Assembly (NCBI GenBank): GCA_028288395.1
Contig: JAQBNV010000499.1
Span: 1-12,256, forward strand
Direction of reading: 5' to 3'
DNA from: Adhaeribacter sp.
GTDB taxonomy: Bacteria > Bacteroidota > Bacteroidia > Cytophagales > Hymenobacteraceae
DNA: 12,256 nt
A model generated the notes under the pieces. The model did no database searches. It saw only the letters and a program-made list of their open reading frames with translations, and was not told where the DNA came from. The first letter of the stretch is position 1. Each line of letters opens with the position of its first letter. The translations under genes and the position numbers were made by a program. Below, piece by piece: positions 1 to 6,802 of this stretch.

Positions 1-1002
1 CACGCCGAAGAAATAAAACTAAAGCTGAGCCAGGCCATTCAGTATTTATCGGAATCGGAATTTAATGTATTGTCGGGTTTAAAAGATGCGACTTACCTGG
101 TGGGCCAGCTAACGGAATACGGCGAGCAATACAAAGCCCTGAAAGAGCGCCTGGACAGTTGTGCCATTGAACTGAACGATATTGCGGGCGAGCTGGAAGA
201 TGCCGAACATAGAACCGAAGCCGACCCGGAAAAAACCGAACAAGTACAGGACCGTCTGAACCTATTGTATACCTTGCAACGGAAGCACCAGGCCCGCAAC
301 AACGATGAACTGCTAGCCTTGCAGGCGGAGCTGGAAGATAAAGTAAGCAGCGTACACAGCCTCGACGAAGGTTTAGCCGACATAAAAATTCAGATGGAGG
401 CGGCTTTTTCTCAGGTACAGACGCTGGCAGGGCAATTATCCGAAAGCCGGCAGGCTGTTTTCCGACAGTTTGAAACCGAGCTGCATACCTTACTGGCCGA
501 ATTAGGCATGCCCAATGCCCGCCTGGTTATTCAGCACCAAATCGGCACTCCCTCGGCTACCGGTACCGACGTAATCAGTATATTATTTAGTGCGAACAAA
601 GGGGCGGCGCCGCAGACCTTGAGCAAGGCTGCATCGGGCGGCGAATTCTCACGGCTGATGCTTTGCGTTAAATATTTATTAGCCGATAAAACCGCCTTGC
701 CCACTATTATTTTTGATGAGATTGATACCGGTATTTCGGGCGAAGTAGCCGTGAAAGTAGGCCGTATGATGCAGCAAATGGCAAAGAAGCACCAATTGGT
801 GGCTATTTCGCACCTACCTCAGATGGCTGCCCAAGGCGATGCGCATTATTTTGTTTACAAAGACGACCAGGCCGACCGGACCATCAGCCGCATAAAAAAA
901 TTAACGGAAGAAGAACGCATCCGGGAAATTGCCCAGATGATTGCCGGGGCCAATCCCAGCGATACTGCTTACCAGAGTGCCCGCGAGTTACTGGCCATGT
1001 AA
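1..1002 (+). CDS. recN: DNA repair protein RecN, C-terminal part (5' truncated by window edge)
   Basis: RecN is an SMC-like ATPase of the cytosol that acts at double-strand breaks and helps recombinational repair. The frame is open from base 1, so the gene starts upstream; 333 codons are present out of the roughly 550 usual for the family, and the Walker A half is missing. Counting from base 1, residues about 40-150 are charged and heptad-like, fitting the coiled-coil arm. They are followed by the ABC signature SGGEFSR (about 212-218), the Walker B segment IIFDEIDTGISG (about 236-247; IFDE with the RecN-typical D-x-GISG) and the H-loop AISHLPQMAAQGDAHY (about 268-283). TTG at 70 could be called as a start but sits inside the open frame, so it is not the real one. 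The gene is followed by a strong hairpin at 1131-1165. Identification is firm. Confidence 0.95.
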   Translation, partial: HAEEIKLKLSQAIQYLSESEFNVLSGLKDATYLVGQLTEYGEQYKALKERLDSCAIELNDIAGELEDAEHRTEADPEKTEQVQDRLNLLYTLQRKHQARNNDELLALQAELEDKVSSVHSLDEGLADIKIQMEAAFSQVQTLAGQLSESRQAVFRQFETELHTLLAELGMPNARLVIQHQIGTPSATGTDVISILFSANKGAAPQTLSKAASGGEFSRLMLCVKYLLADKTALPTIIFDEIDTGISGEVAVKVGRMMQQMAKKHQLVAISHLPQMAAQGDAHYFVYKDDQADRTISRIKKLTEEERIREIAQMIAGANPSDTAYQSARELLAM

Positions 1003-1130
1003 TTTCGTTCGTGGTACGTTAATCGGTTCAGTAAGGTGAATTATCAGGAGTTTAAAATTTGCTTAATTCTGCCTGATATTTTGCCCGAACTTATGGTTTA
1101 GGGATAGCAAATATAAAATTCAGCAGGAAT

Positions 1131-1165
1131 AAAAATGCAACTACGGCCCGGGTAGTTGCATTTTT
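1131..1165 (+). terminator. Intrinsic terminator after recN
   Basis: A perfect 14-bp inverted repeat, AAAAATGCAACTAC (1131-1144) and its complement (1152-1165), encloses a 7-nt loop (GGCCCGG). The right arm ends in TTTTT and runs on into TTAATTTTT. It lies 128 nt after the recN stop. The left arm begins with five A, so it could also stop minus-strand transcription. Confidence 0.85.
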
Positions 1166-1190
1166 AATTTTTAGTAAACTGAATATTTTA

Positions 1191-1198
1191 CACCTTTG
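1191..1198 (+). promoter_or_regulatory. Possible -7 box of the fabI promoter
   Basis: CACCTTTG matches the Bacteroidota -7 consensus TAnnTTTG at all fixed positions except the first. It lies between the recN terminator and fabI and would give a leader of about 140 nt. I see no good TTTG about 20 nt upstream, so this is only a candidate. The rest of the 1003-1344 gap, apart from the terminator, holds nothing I recognise. Confidence 0.3.
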
Positions 1199-1344
1199 TA
1201 AACGAAAGCCCAAAAAGATGGATATACTTCCGTATTTAGGGAGTTAAATACCCAATAGGTTAGTGGCTTGGAGCATATTTGATAATATTGCGGTATTGAA
1301 AATAAGAATCGACTAAAGAACAACGATTAAAAATAAACGAAAAA

Positions 1345-2169
1345 ATGGCTTATAACTTACTTAAAGGAAAAAGAGGAATCATATTTGGTGCCCTGGACGA
1401 AAAATCAATTGCCTGGAAAGTGGCCCTGCAGGCCAAAGCAGAAGGCGCTGAATTTGTGCTGACTAATGCGCCGCTAGCCATGCGCATGGGCGAAATTAAC
1501 AAATTAGCCGAAACATGCGGTGCACAGGTTATTCCGGCCGATGCGACTTCGGTGGAAGATCTGGAAAACCTGTTTACCAAGGCCCAGGAAATATTGGGTG
1601 GCAAAATAGATTTTGTACTGCACTCCATTGGCATGAGTCCTAATATCCGGAAAGGTAAATCTTACGGCGATCTGAATTACGAATGGTTCCTGAAAACCCT
1701 GGATATATCGGCTTTATCTTTTCATAAAGTAATGGCCGTAGCCGAAAAGCTTGATGCCATGAACGAGTGGGGTTCTATTGTGGCCTTGTCTTATATTGCA
1801 GCCCAACGCGTATTCCCCGATTATACCGATATGGCCCAGGCCAAAGCGATGCTCGAATCAATTGCGCGCAGCTACGGTTACCGGATGGCCCGGCAGAAAA
1901 AAGTACGGGTAAATACCATCTCACAATCGCCCACTAAAACGACGGCGGGTACCGGTGTAGGCGGCTTCGATGTGTTTTTTGAATATTCCGATAAAATGTC
2001 GCCGCTGGGCAACGCGCCGGCCGAAGCCTGCGCTGATTATTGCATTACCTTGTTCTCGGATTTAACCCGGTTCGTAAACATGCAAAATTTACTGCACGAT
2101 GGTGGGTTCTCCAGCATGGGTATTTCGGAAGAGGTAGTAAAATTAATGAGTGCCAACCAACCACAATAG
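1345..2169 (+). CDS. fabI: Enoyl-[acyl-carrier-protein] reductase (NADH), FabI
   Basis: FabI is a cytosolic short-chain-dehydrogenase-type enzyme that reduces trans-2-enoyl-ACP with NADH in the last step of each fatty-acid elongation cycle. At 274 residues it is slightly longer than the usual 260 or so. An N-terminal Rossmann fold starts with KGKRGIIFGALDEKSIAW (7-24), the FabI form of the glycine-rich loop. The strand VLHSIG is at 91-96. The catalytic region has Tyr150 (LSYIAAQR) and the Y-x6-K pair Tyr160/Lys167 (DYTDMAQAK), followed by VRVNTISQSPTKT (188-200). The segment SQSPTKTTAGTGVGGFDVFFEY differs from the enterobacterial SAGPIRTLAASGI and probably shapes the substrate-binding loop. 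ATG at 1345 follows an A-rich leader without a Shine-Dalgarno sequence. The gene stands alone between two hairpin terminators. Confidence 0.96.
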   Translation: MAYNLLKGKRGIIFGALDEKSIAWKVALQAKAEGAEFVLTNAPLAMRMGEINKLAETCGAQVIPADATSVEDLENLFTKAQEILGGKIDFVLHSIGMSPNIRKGKSYGDLNYEWFLKTLDISALSFHKVMAVAEKLDAMNEWGSIVALSYIAAQRVFPDYTDMAQAKAMLESIARSYGYRMARQKKVRVNTISQSPTKTTAGTGVGGFDVFFEYSDKMSPLGNAPAEACADYCITLFSDLTRFVNMQNLLHDGGFSSMGISEEVVKLMSANQPQ

Positions 2170-2190
2170 GGGCAAAAAATATAAATTTAA

Positions 2191-2228
2191 AAAGGAGCGG
2201 CTCATTTTTTTAGATGAGCCGCTCCTTT
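2191..2228. terminator. Bidirectional terminator between fabI and the cupin gene
   Basis: A perfect 15-bp stem, AAAGGAGCGGCTCAT (2191-2205) with its complement (2214-2228), has an 8-nt loop. On the plus strand CTTTT follows; on the minus strand TTTAAATTTATATTTTTT follows. It starts 21 nt after the fabI stop and lies 19 nt beyond the end of the converging cupin gene, so it probably serves both. Confidence 0.9.
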
Positions 2229-2247
2229 CTTTTACGGGTGCTAATTA

Positions 2248-2616
2248 TTAATCTTCCCGGTTTACGGTATTTATATCAAACGCCGGTACACAAACCGACC
2301 AATATTCGTTTTCTTCCGCAAACGGATTGGAATATTGAACCCGGGCACCGGTTTGCACCAGGATGGTTTCCCCAGCCTGCAATATTATTTCTTCCCCGTC
2401 TACTTCTACCATTTTGCGGCCCCGGATCATGATGGTAATCTCGTCAAATTCCGGTTTCTGGTGAGGCTCCGACCAATACGGCGGCGCTATCATATGGGCA
2501 ATGCTGTACGCCGGCGTGCGGGTAGTAGCTAAACCAAAATGTTCTTCTATGAGTTTACCGTCGTTGGTAGGTACCCGGAAAGGTTTAGCTGGTTTAATGT
2601 ATTTTTTGGTGCTCAT
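2248..2616 (-). CDS. Small single-domain cupin protein
   Basis: The 122-residue protein carries one cupin beta-barrel domain, at about 40-112. The first cupin motif region is SEPHQKPEFDEITIMIRGRKMVEVDG (split here as His52, Glu56, Glu59 and Gly74), with a single His where many cupins have HxH. The second motif, AGETILVQTG then VQYSN (81-97), keeps Gly82 and Asn97 but has Gln88 for Pro and Val93 for the usual metal-binding His. Metal binding, if any, is therefore incomplete, and a sensing, binding or isomerase-type role is as likely as an oxygenase role; the substrate is unknown. There is no signal peptide, so it is probably cytosolic. The gene starts 32 nt after the Kazal-like gene on the same strand and may be co-transcribed with it. 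The fold call is good; the function is unknown. Confidence 0.8.
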   Translation of the reverse strand: MSTKKYIKPAKPFRVPTNDGKLIEEHFGLATTRTPAYSIAHMIAPPYWSEPHQKPEFDEITIMIRGRKMVEVDGEEIILQAGETILVQTGARVQYSNPFAEENEYWSVCVPAFDINTVNRED

Positions 2617-2648
2617 TCTTTTACAAGTGCTTTATACAAAAGAAACAT

Positions 2649-2894
2649 TTATTCGGGGCAGGCGCCTTTCGTAAAAGCCGTTACCCCGGCATTTTCGGCC
2701 TGGCAGGCGTTGCCGTAAGTTTTGTTGTTACAGCCGCACACCGGCTCGTACTGCATGGTACACAAAGCTTCCGGGTTTATTTTGGCAGTATCGATACAGG
2801 TTAATTGCGTCGGTTTACAAGTTACCAGGAGCAATCCGGCTAGCCCGTAAAAATAATTTTTCAGCGCACCGTAATTACCATGTTTTCTTACCAT
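2649..2894 (-). CDS. Small exported Kazal-type serine protease inhibitor-like protein
   Basis: The 81-residue protein has a basic start (MVRKHGNYGALK), a hydrophobic stretch YFYGLAGLLLV (14-24) and then Thr-Cys26, so it looks like a secretion signal, possibly a lipoprotein signal. Thr before the Cys is unusual for a lipobox. The rest is one Kazal-like domain with Cys33, Cys45, Cys53, Cys55, Cys64 and Cys79 around the typical PVCGCNNKTYGNAC (51-64) and AGVTAFTKGAC (69-79). Spacing Cys45-x7-Cys53-x10-Cys64 matches Kazal CII-CIII-CIV; the classical fifth Cys is absent and Cys55 (CGC) is extra, a variant I know from bacterial members. The family blocks serine proteases through a loop around CII. 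Here it would face the periplasm or cell surface. It lies upstream of the cupin gene, 32 nt apart on the same strand. Confidence 0.8.
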   Translation of the reverse strand: MVRKHGNYGALKNYFYGLAGLLLVTCKPTQLTCIDTAKINPEALCTMQYEPVCGCNNKTYGNACQAENAGVTAFTKGACPE

Positions 2895-2945
2895 TTATGA
2901 AGGGTATTTTCCCCGTTAATATTTACCTTTAAAAATATGATTTAG

Positions 2946-2964
2946 CCAGGATTGATTTTCCTGG
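2946..2964. repeat. Short hairpin upstream of the Kazal-like gene
   Basis: CCAGGA (2946-2951) and TCCTGG (2959-2964) form a 6-bp inverted repeat with a 7-nt loop, about 50 nt before the minus-strand start at 2894. It could be a 5' leader hairpin or a regulator site; it is weak on its own. Confidence 0.3.
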
Positions 2965-3084
2965 TATTTTGATAAGTAAGGTACGGTAAAATTTTTATAT
3001 CCGTCAATGGGATACCGACGTTATTTCCTGCTATCGTTTACGCTGGAGCTCTTTTTATTTTAAGAAGCGGAAAGTTGTGGATTT

Positions 3085-3101
3085 GTTCCTTTAAAAGGAA
3101 C
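3085..3101. promoter_or_regulatory. 17-bp palindrome, candidate operator in the divergent gap
   Basis: GTTCCTTTAAAAGGAAC is a perfect inverted repeat of 8-bp arms around one central A. It sits in the 367-nt gap between the divergent Kazal-like gene and the YtxH-CsbD gene, about 160 nt before the latter's ATG, next to an AT-rich run (ATATATATTAATTAAT). The form suits a dimeric regulator. I see no clear TAnnTTTG box in this gap. The rest of 2895-3261 holds nothing I recognise. Confidence 0.4.
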
Positions 3102-3261
3102 GATATATATATTAATTAATCATTAATCTTAACCATTACCCCCTGCCACCGTATAAAAAAGTTAATACAGAAGAAATTTCGCTTATACGCCTGCCTACAG
3201 CTGGTTCACAAGAGATATTGCCTTTTTAATCAATTAGTGTAAACCTTAAAGGAATAAACAA

Positions 3262-3663
3262 ATGTTAAATAATGTAAATGACAAAAGTGGTAAAATATTA
3301 GTGGCACTGCTGGCTGGTGCCAGCGCCGGAATAATTGCCGGTTTGTTAATGGCGCCCGAAGCGGGTAAAGGTACCCGTGATAGCATCAAACGCCGCGCCC
3401 GCGACTGGAGCGATGAATTAGATCAGGTTGTTCGGAAATATTTGAGCAAACTCGAAGAATTAAATATTACCGGTACCGGTAGCAGCTTAAAAATGCAGGG
3501 ATCCTGGGATGAGGTAAAAGGACGGTTGAAAAGTCAGTACGGCGATTTGACAGATGAGGAACTGACTTACAGCGAAGGGCAGGCGGATCAGTTAGTGGGT
3601 AACTTAGAAAATAAACTAGGTAAAACCAAAGCCGAAATAAGACGCCTGATTGCCGAAATTTAG
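3262..3663 (+). CDS. YtxH-like / CsbD-like two-domain protein
   Basis: The 133-residue protein joins two small stress-associated domains. Residues 9-50 match the YtxH type: a Gly/Ala-rich membrane-like segment KILVALLAGASAGIIAGLLM (11-30), then APEAGKGTRDSIKRRARDW, the usual amphipathic basic follow-on. Residues 51-70 form a helical linker. Residues 78-131 match CsbD: MQGSWDEVKGRLKSQYGDLTDEEL, then a helix with QADQLVGNLENKLGKTKAEI. In known families YtxH and CsbD proteins are general-stress proteins of unclear biochemistry. Here a soluble CsbD-like part would be tethered to the inner membrane. An AAAGGA eight nt before the ATG is an unusually good ribosome site for this window. The neighbour at 3845 shares the N-terminal half. 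Domain calls are good; the role in stress is inferred. Confidence 0.85.
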   Translation: MLNNVNDKSGKILVALLAGASAGIIAGLLMAPEAGKGTRDSIKRRARDWSDELDQVVRKYLSKLEELNITGTGSSLKMQGSWDEVKGRLKSQYGDLTDEELTYSEGQADQLVGNLENKLGKTKAEIRRLIAEI

Positions 3664-3700
3664 CCTTTAGCCATAATGGAATCAGATAATCCTGAATTTA

Positions 3701-3731
3701 TTATGAAATTATCTAAAGCTTTTTACCTTTG
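3701..3731 (+). promoter_or_regulatory. Promoter of the second YtxH-like gene
   Basis: TACCTTTG at 3724-3731 is a full match to the Bacteroidota -7 box TAnnTTTG. TTATG at 3701-3705 is a partial -33 element at a suitable distance. The implied start near 3737 leaves a leader of about 105 nt before the ATG at 3845. The second gene can therefore be expressed independently of the first. Confidence 0.55.
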
Positions 3732-3844
3732 TGCCCAGGCTAAAAGTTTAAAATATAGCTATAACTTAATATAAATAGATTCGTTATTACCCTGAAATTG
3801 GCCTAACGGATTATTTAAAAACTTTAAAAATAAAATCTACAACT

Positions 3845-4243
3845 ATGAAAGACAACAGTGGAAAAATCCTTTTAGCATTATTAGCAGGTGCAAGTGCCGG
3901 TATTGTAGCAGGCTTATTAATGGCCCCCGATAGCGGAATCGTATCGAGAGATAATCTGAAAAAATATGCTGGTAAATTAAGCAAAGATCTGGAAAAAACT
4001 TTCCAGGATAATTATAGTAAATTAAGCAGCCTGAATGCAGGTGATTTGTTGGGTAGCCTGGGTTTAGGCGGAAAAGCAGAAGGTGGTAGCCAAGGTGGCA
4101 GTGCATCAGGTGGCAGTGCATCTGGTAGCGTAGCCGGCGCAACCGGTTCTGATGCTAGTTCAGGCAATCCTCCGAGAGGCGGCAGATCGGCCGGCGGAAC
4201 CAACCCTACCGGCGCAGGTCCGGAAGTAGGCGAAGACGCTTAA
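3845..4243 (+). CDS. YtxH-like protein with Gly/Ser-rich C-terminal tail
   Basis: The 132-residue protein begins with a near copy of the upstream protein's N-terminus: SGKILLALLAGASAGIVAGLLMAP (5-28), a single membrane-like Gly/Ala-rich segment of the YtxH type. Residues 29-65 are helical and charged (RDNLKKYAGKLSKDLEKTF). From about 66 to the end it is low-complexity Gly, Ser and Ala with a final acidic patch (EVGEDA); part of the tail is encoded by a 15-bp tandem repeat. No CsbD-like part is present. The pair looks like a tandem duplication whose C-terminal halves diverged or were exchanged. A perfect -7 box lies upstream and a strong terminator 18 nt after the stop. Family membership is good; the function, probably envelope or stress related, is inferred. 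Confidence 0.82.
   Translation: MKDNSGKILLALLAGASAGIVAGLLMAPDSGIVSRDNLKKYAGKLSKDLEKTFQDNYSKLSSLNAGDLLGSLGLGGKAEGGSQGGSASGGSASGSVAGATGSDASSGNPPRGGRSAGGTNPTGAGPEVGEDA
4093..4122 (+). repeat. 15-bp tandem direct repeat (two exact copies) within the Gly/Ser tail
   Basis: AGGTGGCAGTGCATC occurs at 4093-4107 and again at 4108-4122, encoding an in-frame GGSAS unit twice. Related GGTGGTAGC and TCTGGTAGC flank it. Being a multiple of three, copy-number change would lengthen or shorten the tail without a frameshift. Confidence 0.85.
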
Positions 4244-4261
4244 TTTCCTGAGTAATTAAAT

Positions 4262-4298
4262 AAAAAGGCCTTTCCTATTTATCAGGAAAGGCCTTTTT
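4262..4298. terminator. Bidirectional terminator between the YtxH-like gene and lysS
   Basis: A perfect 15-bp stem, AAAAAGGCCTTTCCT (4262-4276) with its complement (4284-4298), has a 7-nt loop and T runs on both strands. It lies 18 nt after the plus-strand stop and 28 nt beyond the lysS stop, so it probably ends both transcripts. Confidence 0.9.
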
Positions 4299-4326
4299 GA
4301 TTTTATGAATTGTTATTTTAACTTCT

Positions 4327-5850
4327 TTATTCTGGTCTTTCGGCTTTCATCTGGGGAAAGAACAGCACGTCCTGGATAGAATTGGAATTGGTCATGATCA
4401 TACTCAAACGGTCGATACCAATACCCAGGCCGGCCGTAGGAGGCATGCCGTACTCCAGCGCCCGCAGGAAGTCTTCGTCCAGCACCATGGCTTCGGTGTC
4501 GCCGCGGCGGCCCAGTTCCAGTTGTTCCTCAAAGCGGGCGCGCTGGTCTATCGGGTCGTTCAGTTCCGAGAAGGCATTGCAGATTTCCTTGCCATTGCAA
4601 ATCGCCTCAAACCGTTCTACCAAACCTTCTTTGCTGCGGTGACGCTTGGCCAACGGCGACATCTCAACCGGGTAATCGGTAATAAAGGTGGGCTGGATCA
4701 GGTGTGGCTCGCACATTTCCCCGAATATTTCGTCTATTATCTTTCCTTTACCTATTTTGGGGTCGAGGCGGATTCCTAGCTTTTCGCCCGTTGCCCGTAG
4801 TTCCGGCTCTTCCATGGTAGAAATATCAATTTTGGTGAAATGCTCGATGGCTTCAAACATGGTGTAGCGTTGCCAGGGGCGGGCAAAATTAATTTTGTTT
4901 TCGCCGACCTGTACTTCGGTGGTGCCGTGTAAATCCAGGGCTACTTTCTCCACCATTTCTTCCACCAGGTCCATCATCCAATAATAATCTTTGTAGGCCA
5001 CGTATAGCTCTACCTGGGTAAATTCGGGATTATGGAAACGGCTCATGCCTTCGTTTCGGAAATCTTTCGCAAACTCGTATACGCCATCGAAGCCACCTAC
5101 GATCAGGCGTTTCAGGTATAATTCGTTCGCAATCCGGAGGTATAGGGTCATGTCCAGGGTATTGTGGTGCGTTTTAAACGGTCGCGCCGCGGCGCCGCCG
5201 TACAATGGCTGCAGAATAGGTGTTTCTACCTCCAAATAGCCTTTAGCGTTCAAAAACTGCCGCATGGAATTTGTAAGCTGGGTGCGCTTAATAAAGGTTT
5301 CGCGGACCTGCGGATTAACCACTAAGTCTACGTACCGCTGGCGGTAGCGCATCTCAGGGTCGGTAAAGGCATCGTAGGTAACTTTATTGCCCTGGTCATC
5401 TACCACTTCTTTTACTACCGGGAGGGGCTTCAACGATTTGGTTAATAATTTAAGCTCCGTTACGTGAACCGATATTTCCCCGACCTGGGTTATAAAAACA
5501 TGTCCCCGGATACCGATAAAATCGCCGATATCGAGCATCTTTTTAAATATATCGTTGTACAGGGCTTTGTCTTCACCCGGGGCAATGTCGTCGCGTGAAA
5601 TATATAACTGAATGCGACCCGTGCTGTCCATGAGTTCGGCAAATGAAGCCTTGCCCATAATCCGACGGCTCATGAGACGGCCGGCCAGGTAAACATCCTG
5701 GTAATCGCCCGAATCTGCTTTAAAATTTTCTTTTATTTCTTTGGCAAAGGCCGATACGGGAAACAGCTCGGAGGGGTAAGGATTAATGCCTTTACTCTGT
5801 AGCTGCTCGCGCTCGTGGCGCCGACGTATTTCCTGTTCGCTTAACTGCAT
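4327..5850 (-). CDS. lysS: Lysyl-tRNA synthetase, class II
   Basis: LysS charges tRNA-Lys with lysine in the cytosol. The chosen start gives 507 residues, normal for the family, and the sequence [26 protein letters not shown]. The frame also allows an ATG at 5886, adding 12 residues ([12 protein letters not shown]), but that extension does not look like the family and overlaps a possible promoter. Domains: an OB-fold anticodon-binding region at about 50-140 ([21 protein letters not shown]) and the class II core from about 170. Motif 1 is around [18 protein letters not shown] (196-213), motif 2 is [18 protein letters not shown] (264-281), and motif 3 is [13 protein letters not shown] (474-486). 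[20 protein letters not shown] is the typical lysine-site region. It is a single gene ending at a bidirectional terminator. I see no T-box leader. Confidence 0.96.
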   Translation of the reverse strand: MQLSEQEIRRRHEREQLQSKGINPYPSELFPVSAFAKEIKENFKADSGDYQDVYLAGRLMSRRIMGKASFAELMDSTGRIQLYISRDDIAPGEDKALYNDIFKKMLDIGDFIGIRGHVFITQVGEISVHVTELKLLTKSLKPLPVVKEVVDDQGNKVTYDAFTDPEMRYRQRYVDLVVNPQVRETFIKRTQLTNSMRQFLNAKGYLEVETPILQPLYGGAAARPFKTHHNTLDMTLYLRIANELYLKRLIVGGFDGVYEFAKDFRNEGMSRFHNPEFTQVELYVAYKDYYWMMDLVEEMVEKVALDLHGTTEVQVGENKINFARPWQRYTMFEAIEHFTKIDISTMEEPELRATGEKLGIRLDPKIGKGKIIDEIFGEMCEPHLIQPTFITDYPVEMSPLAKRHRSKEGLVERFEAICNGKEICNAFSELNDPIDQRARFEEQLELGRRGDTEAMVLDEDFLRALEYGMPPTAGLGIGIDRLSMIMTNSNSIQDVLFFPQMKAERPE

Positions 5851-6195
5851 GCGGTTAATATTTTGTTTACTGATTAGAAGCCACAAATTTGATAAATATT
5901 TTGGCAGGATTCTAACTTTTGCGGCAACTTCTGAAATTAGCTGCCGTAATCGCCAATTTGATGCGCAAAATAAAAAGCCGGGTGCTCTTTTATATAGCCA
6001 GCGGCCGCATTTATTTTAGCGGAGAACTTAAAATACAGGGGCTATAAAATTATTCTTCCTGGTTTCTTTTATGCCAGAATATTTCGGCGTGTTACTGGCT
6101 TTTATTAAAGTAATTTATTAAATTAGAAGAGTAATTCAGGGTTGTTGAAATCCTAATCTGGTATTTGTCGTTTAAATGGCAAAAACGGATTAAAG
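5851..6195. other. Intergenic region between divergent lysS and the 155-residue gene
   Basis: 345 nt without a gene. On the minus strand CAAATTTG at 5891-5884 differs from the -7 consensus only at its first base and would start lysS about 26 nt before the ATG at 5850; its -33 partner is poor. On the plus strand GTATTTGTC near 6161 is a weaker candidate for the 6196 gene. TTTTATGCCAGAATA at 6067-6081 recurs at 9017-9031. A GCGGCCGC palindrome is at 6001-6008. No terminator or RNA gene is visible. Confidence 0.4.
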
Positions 6196-6663
6196 ATGAA
6201 GTGCGAAGTTAAGCTGGTTTTTGAAGAGAATGATGGTACGCTTAAATGGCTTTTTAATATTATAACCTACGCCCACCACATAAGTGAGCCACGGGTACAA
6301 AAAATGCTGGAGCCCATGCTGAAAGAATTTCTGCACGAAAAAAGTTACCAGCAAGTAATAAAACTGGCGCAAAAGAAAGTTTCGGAAGCAGATTTGGTGC
6401 AAAAGCACCTGCCCCAAGGCCTGGTTAAATTTAGTAGTAAGCAGGTAAGTGTACGGGGCGTAAAAATCAAAGCCATGTGCTACATGATAGAACAGGCGGG
6501 GGCTATGCAAAGTGCTGCTGAAGGCGAAGAAGTACCGGATTATATATTAAACCTGTTTGACGGATACGAAGATATTTTAAACCGCATGAAAGAGGTTGTT
6601 ACGGAAGCACTGGTTACAGCCGGAGCCAAGGGCATCCAGATAAAAGAATTTAACAGTAATTAA
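6196..6663 (+). CDS. Protein of unknown function (155 residues)
   Basis: I do not recognise a family. The protein has no signal peptide or membrane segment, so it is probably cytosolic. It opens with MKCEVKLVFEENDGTLKWLF, beta-strand-like, followed by a long mostly helical stretch (30-75) rich in Lys, Glu and Gln with SYQQVIKLAQKKVSEADLVQKHL. Then comes a strand-like patch (76-96: GLVKFSSKQVSVRGVKIKAM), and an acidic helical end (113-140: VPDYILNLFDGYEDILNRMKEVV). Codon use resembles its neighbours and the reading frame is free of oddities, so I take it as a real gene. It stands alone, with a hairpin terminator downstream. Having two Cys (3 and 95) and many Met in the C-terminal half is all that stands out. 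Confidence 0.75.
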   Translation: MKCEVKLVFEENDGTLKWLFNIITYAHHISEPRVQKMLEPMLKEFLHEKSYQQVIKLAQKKVSEADLVQKHLPQGLVKFSSKQVSVRGVKIKAMCYMIEQAGAMQSAAEGEEVPDYILNLFDGYEDILNRMKEVVTEALVTAGAKGIQIKEFNSN

Positions 6664-6696
6664 AATAAGCTTGCTTTTCCTATTCCACTACGAGAG

Positions 6697-6740
6697 AGAC
6701 CGAGAGGCTGTGAATATCAACGGATATTCATGGTCTTTTT
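6697..6740 (+). terminator. Probable intrinsic terminator after the 155-residue gene
   Basis: TGAATATC (6711-6718) and GATATTCA (6723-6730) form an 8-bp hairpin with loop AACG; AGACC (6697-6701) can add a lower stem with GGTCT (6732-6736) across a 9-nt bulge. CTTTTTG follows directly. It lies 33-70 nt after the stop at 6663. Confidence 0.6.
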
Positions 6741-6802
6741 GTTTATAGCCCTTTCTGATTTTCAAGGCAGCAGTTTTAACGTTTATTTTCAGTGCCACGT
6801 CT

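Noticed and set aside
5851..5886. Extended start of lysS at 5886
   Set aside because: The added 12 residues do not resemble the family N-terminus, whereas MQLSEQEI from 5850 does.
5851..6195. T-box or other riboswitch before lysS
   Set aside because: No T-box motif, no specifier loop and no terminator/antiterminator pair seen on the minus strand.
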